47,272 bases of DNA, from assembly GCA_913055645.1 (NCBI GenBank), contig CAJXLC010000014.1:1-47272 (forward strand). Reading direction: 5' to 3'. Positions 43,876 to 47,272 of the stretch are shown here, piece after piece. The first letter of the stretch is position 1. Every line of letters begins with the position of its first letter. The translations under genes and the position numbers were made by a program. The notes beneath the pieces were generated by a model, which had not been told where the DNA came from, searched no databases, and saw only the letters and a list, made by a program, of their open reading frames with translations. The DNA comes from an uncultured Pseudomonadota bacterium (lineage in GTDB: Bacteria; Pseudomonadota; Zetaproteobacteria; Mariprofundales; Mariprofundaceae).

Positions 43876-45246
43876 TTAACCCCATTCGGATTGCTGTGCA
43901 GAAAGTTTTAGGTTGTCTTGTAGCGCGTTAGCATGCTTCTTGAAGCTAGCCATTTCAGCTTTGGGCACAGGTTTTGCAGGTGTGTGTTTTACATGTAGTG
44001 GGTTCACGGCACGTCCACGGACACGAAATTCAAAGTGCAGATGAGGCCCAGTTGCCAGACCTGACATGCCGACATAACCAATGATTTGCCCTTGTTTGAC
44101 GCGCACACCTTTATGAATGCCCCGACCAAACTTACTCATATGCCCATAACGCGTACTGTGATTGCGATTGGTATGGCGAATTTGAACCAAACGCCCATAG
44201 CCGCCTTTCCAACCAGCAAAGGTAATGCGCCCATCGCCGAGTGCATGAATAGGTGTGCCGGTTCTTGCTGCATAATCCACACCTTTATGGGCGCGTGTAT
44301 AACCCAATATGGGGTGTTTGCGGGCTGTTCTAAAACGTGATGATATTCGGGAATATTTTACTGGGGCTTTCAAGTATGACTTGCGTAAGCTTTTCCCATC
44401 CAGTGAGTAGTAACCATCTTTGCCGTTTTTGAGTTGATAACGAATAGCATGGTAACTACGCCCTTGGTTGGTAAATACGGCATTTAAAATAGTAGTGCCA
44501 ATGACTTTTCCTGCATCATTGTATTCTTCTTGATACAACACTTGAAATGAGTCGCCTTTGCGCAAATCACGCGCAAAATCAATATCCCAGGCAAACACAT
44601 CAACCAAATTCATTGTGGTTCGATCATCCAGCCCAGCTTTGGATGCTGCGACAAACAAGCTATCTGAAATGGTTGCTTGAACATAAACTTGGCGATGTGA
44701 TGTGGTGTTTTGTTCCAAACTTGCTTGCCAGCCTTGTTCGCTATGCTTTAGGTGCAATTTTTGGCTTGCATCAATATCATAGTACACATGAATGATGCCA
44801 TCTATATCATGACGGCTAAAGGTATGCCCTGCTTGAATACGTTTGAGTGGATGGATATTTTTTGCAGCAGCTTGCATGGCGACAATATCGTTAAAGTTGA
44901 ATCCCAAAGTGCTTAATGATGAAATGGCAGAGTCGCCTGATTTCACAATAACCTTCTTTTGAATTTTGGCATGGTTTAACACGTTATTTCTTTCAGTCTT
45001 TAACCATTCTTCGTGTGTAAGTTGTACGCTTGCATCGACGCTCAAGCTCGATATGGTTGTTATCACCAATAGCAAAACAAGAGCTGATAAAATGGGGATG
45101 TACACCGCTTTTATAGAAAACAATTTTCTCAACAAGCGTTGCGTATGATGCACGATATTCTGTGAGCCAGAAGCGCGGCGTTTTTTGCGCGCAGGTGGCT
45201 GCGTAGCGGCTGAATAAGTTCGATTTGCAAAATCCTGTGCCAACAT
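43876..45246 (-). CDS. Membrane-anchored M23 peptidoglycan peptidase (MepM-like)
   Basis: The 456-residue protein has a basic cytoplasmic start, one transmembrane helix (about 45-70), an OapA/LysM-like periplasmic region and a C-terminal M23 domain. Zinc ligands are in HKGVDYAA and HLHFEFR, so it is probably active. It would cut cross-links in peptidoglycan and is most like MepM. It ends next to kdsD; lipopolysaccharide and wall genes are thus adjacent. Confidence 0.92.
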   Translation of the reverse strand: MLAQDFANRTYSAATQPPARKKRRASGSQNIVHHTQRLLRKLFSIKAVYIPILSALVLLLVITTISSLSVDASVQLTHEEWLKTERNNVLNHAKIQKKVIVKSGDSAISSLSTLGFNFNDIVAMQAAAKNIHPLKRIQAGHTFSRHDIDGIIHVYYDIDASQKLHLKHSEQGWQASLEQNTTSHRQVYVQATISDSLFVAASKAGLDDRTTMNLVDVFAWDIDFARDLRKGDSFQVLYQEEYNDAGKVIGTTILNAVFTNQGRSYHAIRYQLKNGKDGYYSLDGKSLRKSYLKAPVKYSRISSRFRTARKHPILGYTRAHKGVDYAARTGTPIHALGDGRITFAGWKGGYGRLVQIRHTNRNHSTRYGHMSKFGRGIHKGVRVKQGQIIGYVGMSGLATGPHLHFEFRVRGRAVNPLHVKHTPAKPVPKAEMASFKKHANALQDNLKLSAQQSEWG

Positions 45247-45329
45247 TAACTCCTATAAGGACTTATGAAGTGGCTCATAAGTTGGCGCATGGTGATGGGA
45301 TATTGAGTATTGTCAAAAAGCATAACTAT

Positions 45330-46241
45330 TTATTGCGAATCAACATTTTCTTTATCGTTTTCACTGACTGCAGTATCACTTTCAGTATCTATCATCAACT
45401 CTTGATGAACGAGTAGTGTCATGTGGGTAATCACAATGCATGGAACACTGGCGATAGCAGCCAATAATAAGCCCAGCATGATTAAAGCCAGTAGATGGGC
45501 AATGCTGCCCCAAAAGCCAATAGCATCGACGATACGTAAGAATGCTTCGTTGGCAGTATAATCGACCAAACTTAATGTAACTTGTGCCCCTAGCCATAAT
45601 GGAGAAAGAACCACAACTGCAATGACACAGCTAACCAGCACACCACCTAAGTTATAAAGCAATAAGGTTGGCAGGCGTTGTTTTATTAAATGCCACAAAT
45701 CTTCTTTTAGATGTTGAACATCCTCACTAACCAACACGACTCGTGCAGCAATATTGAATAGGGCTAACAGCAGAGCTACGGCGATCATACTGTTGAGAAG
45801 CAAAAGAGGCACTGCCAGAAGTGATAACCAAATCAAACCCAAAGCGGGGATGTTTGCGAGTGATAAAAGTAGCATTTCACCAAGTAACAAGACTAGCAGC
45901 AAGGCAGTTCCCCATGCGGGTAAAAGCATCAATGCACGGGTTTTCCCCCAAGCAAAACGAAATGCCTCCATGCTGTTGGGCATAGCCTCTGATTGTAAAT
46001 TTTGATGAAGCTGATGTGCCATGGCGGTTAAACCAAACAAGAACCAAAATAAGCTACCTAATACGCCGATAAAAGACATGAGAATGCCAGAAAAGGTATC
46101 ATGTTCACTAGGCATGAATAATAGGCCGAGAATTACCACTGCGCCCAAGATACTGAGCGACATGGTAAGCAGAAGCTTGGGTTTTAGAGCATTTTGAATA
46201 GCCAGCCACCATGGTTCAGCTTGCCAATGATGTGGTGTCAT
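45330..46241 (-). CDS. Integral membrane protein of unknown function
   Basis: The 303-residue protein has about six hydrophobic segments (roughly 25-45, 60-80, 105-150, 150-175, 200-225, 245-275) and an acidic C-terminal tail. No catalytic motif or known family was recognised. GGAGG precedes the start codon. It lies between the M23 peptidase and the cyclic-nucleotide-binding gene on the same strand with a hairpin (45261-45282) in the gap downstream. Confidence 0.7.
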   Translation of the reverse strand: MTPHHWQAEPWWLAIQNALKPKLLLTMSLSILGAVVILGLLFMPSEHDTFSGILMSFIGVLGSLFWFLFGLTAMAHQLHQNLQSEAMPNSMEAFRFAWGKTRALMLLPAWGTALLLVLLLGEMLLLSLANIPALGLIWLSLLAVPLLLLNSMIAVALLLALFNIAARVVLVSEDVQHLKEDLWHLIKQRLPTLLLYNLGGVLVSCVIAVVVLSPLWLGAQVTLSLVDYTANEAFLRIVDAIGFWGSIAHLLALIMLGLLLAAIASVPCIVITHMTLLVHQELMIDTESDTAVSENDKENVDSQ

Positions 46242-46336
46242 GATGCCTCCAGCAACAAAGCGAATGATTCAACAAGCAAGTTACAAAGGTTGCAATCATA
46301 CATGACTTTTGGCGATTGTTCCAAAGTCTTTATGGT

Positions 46337-46810
46337 TTAACGTGTGCCGCCTTGAATATACTGCTGTGCAAAGGCGTTAAAGCCATTCATATTTTTTAAT
46401 GCAGAACCTAGGTTGCGAATGGTGTTTAACATCAAGTCATGGCTAAGCTCTTTATGCTTCTGCATGAGGCAATCCATACTTTTTTCTGGTATGATATAAA
46501 CTTCACATGTTTCAAGTGCTTTAACAGTGGCGCTGGCAAGATCATGATTAAAAAATGCCATATCTCCCATCTGTGCGCCAGCTTCCAACTTGGCTATGCG
46601 TACAGCTTGACCATGTTTTTCATATTGTAGACTAACTGTGCCTGAATATAACAAAAATAGACCTTGAGATGCATCGCCTTCGGTAATGAGTTTGTCACTC
46701 TGTGTATAGCTTTTTACATCAATCATCTCAAGTAATATATCTTGTTCATGATTGGATAAAGTGCGAGAAAAAATATTTTCTTCTAACCATTTTATATCTA
46801 CATTAGCCAT
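46337..46810 (-). CDS. Cyclic-nucleotide-binding-domain protein
   Basis: The 157-residue protein is a single cyclic-nucleotide-binding-like beta roll: LITEGDASQGLFLLYSGTVSL, LEAGAQMGDMAFFNHDLASATVKA. The phosphate-binding region has MGDMAFFNHDLASATV instead of the FGE-ALL-RAA pattern, so cAMP binding is doubtful. There is no helix-turn-helix. ATG 46810 has GGAGG five bases upstream, better than the longer frame to 46882. The gene stands alone. Confidence 0.85.
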   Translation of the reverse strand: MANVDIKWLEENIFSRTLSNHEQDILLEMIDVKSYTQSDKLITEGDASQGLFLLYSGTVSLQYEKHGQAVRIAKLEAGAQMGDMAFFNHDLASATVKALETCEVYIIPEKSMDCLMQKHKELSHDLMLNTIRNLGSALKNMNGFNAFAQQYIQGGTR

Positions 46811-47070
46811 GCGAACCTCCAAAGTTGTTGCCTGCCACAGGATATATGGCAGTTGATGGGCATCCGTGACACACATCACCATGACATTATAGTCTATGTA
46901 ACATTCTTAAGCTTTATGCAGAATTCACATGCAGATTAAAAAAAGTATAGGGGAAACGAGGGGCGTTGAAACTGAAGTTATTACCAAGACTTCTCAAGAA
47001 AGCATCTGCCCCCCCCCTCCACGATTTAGCGAGGTCATAGCATCAACAATGACAACAGGGAACGCAACGG

Positions 47071-47272
47071 CTATTTCCCCCAGCTGCAAAAATGCGGCAA
47101 TACCCATCGGGATATCGCTGCATCTATCGACAGCTTGCCGGGACCAAACAGGATGATAGCCAGCAGCATCAAGCCCCATACCTTGTGGTCGATAAATCCA
47201 GCACCGATAAAATCAGTCCATAATCCATGCGGCCACAGAGCCGGATAAGAAATAACGGCCACGATATTGTAG
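47071..47272 (-). CDS. DoxX-family membrane protein, 3' end (rest outside window)
   Basis: About 66 residues are open to the right edge of the window. They have a hydrophobic helix (VWGLMLLAIILFG) followed by GPGKLSIDAAISRW. The G-P-G-[KR]-x-S-[IL]-D pattern at the end of a hydrophobic segment is typical of DoxX-type proteins. It ends at 47071. The frame has no ATG inside the window; a GTG at 47262 only reads as a possible start. Family assignment rests on this tail. Confidence 0.55.
   Translation of the reverse strand, partial: YNIVAVISYPALWPHGLWTDFIGAGFIDHKVWGLMLLAIILFGPGKLSIDAAISRWVLPHFCSWGK

Noticed and set aside
45261-45282. Hairpin ACTTATGA/TCATAAGT as a terminator
   Set aside because: The eight-bp AT-rich stem has no T-run in either direction and lies upstream of the M23 gene; too weak to call.
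46994-47179. Frame beside the DoxX-like tail, considered as a frameshifted part of the same gene
   Set aside because: The DoxX frame already ends with its usual G-P-G-x-x-S-x-D tail, and this frame has no match to the family; the C-run at 47010-47020 is noted but needs no frameshift.

Overview
The window is a compact, AT-leaning bacterial chromosome segment made almost entirely of housekeeping genes of the proteobacterial type: trpFBA-accD-folC, ubiX/ubiK, and an lptB-lptA-lptC-kdsC-kdsD lipopolysaccharide block. The most telling gene is a complete cyc2 (8146-9360). It encodes a monoheme cytochrome fused to an outer-membrane porin, the iron oxidase found in neutrophilic Fe(II) oxidisers. Together with the gene content and low GC impression, this points to a Zetaproteobacterium (Mariprofundus/Ghiorsea relatives). 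That assignment is inference; no rRNA is present to confirm it.

Layout. 1-425: 3' end of cobS. 405-7523: minus-strand run folC, accD, a metallo-beta-lactamase cyclic-nucleotide phosphodiesterase-like gene, trpA, trpB, trpF, folA, thyA. 7589-11451: accessory-looking stretch with a periplasmic EF-hand protein, cyc2, a GIY-YIG nuclease gene bracketed by hairpin repeats, and gshA. 11460-17817: VOC protein, hotdog protein and the pyruvate dehydrogenase operon (pdhA, pdhB, aceF, lpd). 18010-20541: yciH, a membrane-anchored RRM protein, rraA, DUF4126 and Dabb proteins. 20611-24677: dapA and a PrsK/PrsR-like two-component pair. 24735-28954: clpB, then smpB-hugZ-like-DOPA dioxygenase-like-lipoprotein. 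29025-34515: ilvC, argH, a lipoprotein, dapC and a PLP decarboxylase. 34584-37484: a large membrane/spermidine-synthase-like/TPR fusion. 37604-45246: comM, ubiK, an SH3 lipoprotein, ubiX, lptB, lptA, lptC, kdsC, kdsD and an M23 peptidase. 45330-47272: a membrane protein, a cyclic-nucleotide-binding protein and the 3' end of a DoxX-family gene.

How the genes work together. The window covers tryptophan, lysine, arginine, branched-chain amino acid and folate/thymidylate synthesis. It also covers acetyl-CoA production from pyruvate, glutathione synthesis, Kdo synthesis with LPS transport, and protein quality control (ClpB, SmpB). Cyc2 would bring electrons from Fe(II) into the periplasm, but no downstream electron carrier or oxidase lies here.

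Non-coding structure is the most unusual part. Two families of short hairpin repeats are visible. Family 1 clusters around cyc2 and brackets the GIY-YIG gene. Family 2 has three copies whose stems co-vary and whose sequence supplies the stop codons of two unrelated genes. There is also a long nested palindrome between folA and thyA, a three-codon leader ORF before clpB, and a hairpin holding the sensor kinase start codon. No tRNA, rRNA, CRISPR array or complete insertion sequence was seen, and no gap between genes exceeds 300 bases.
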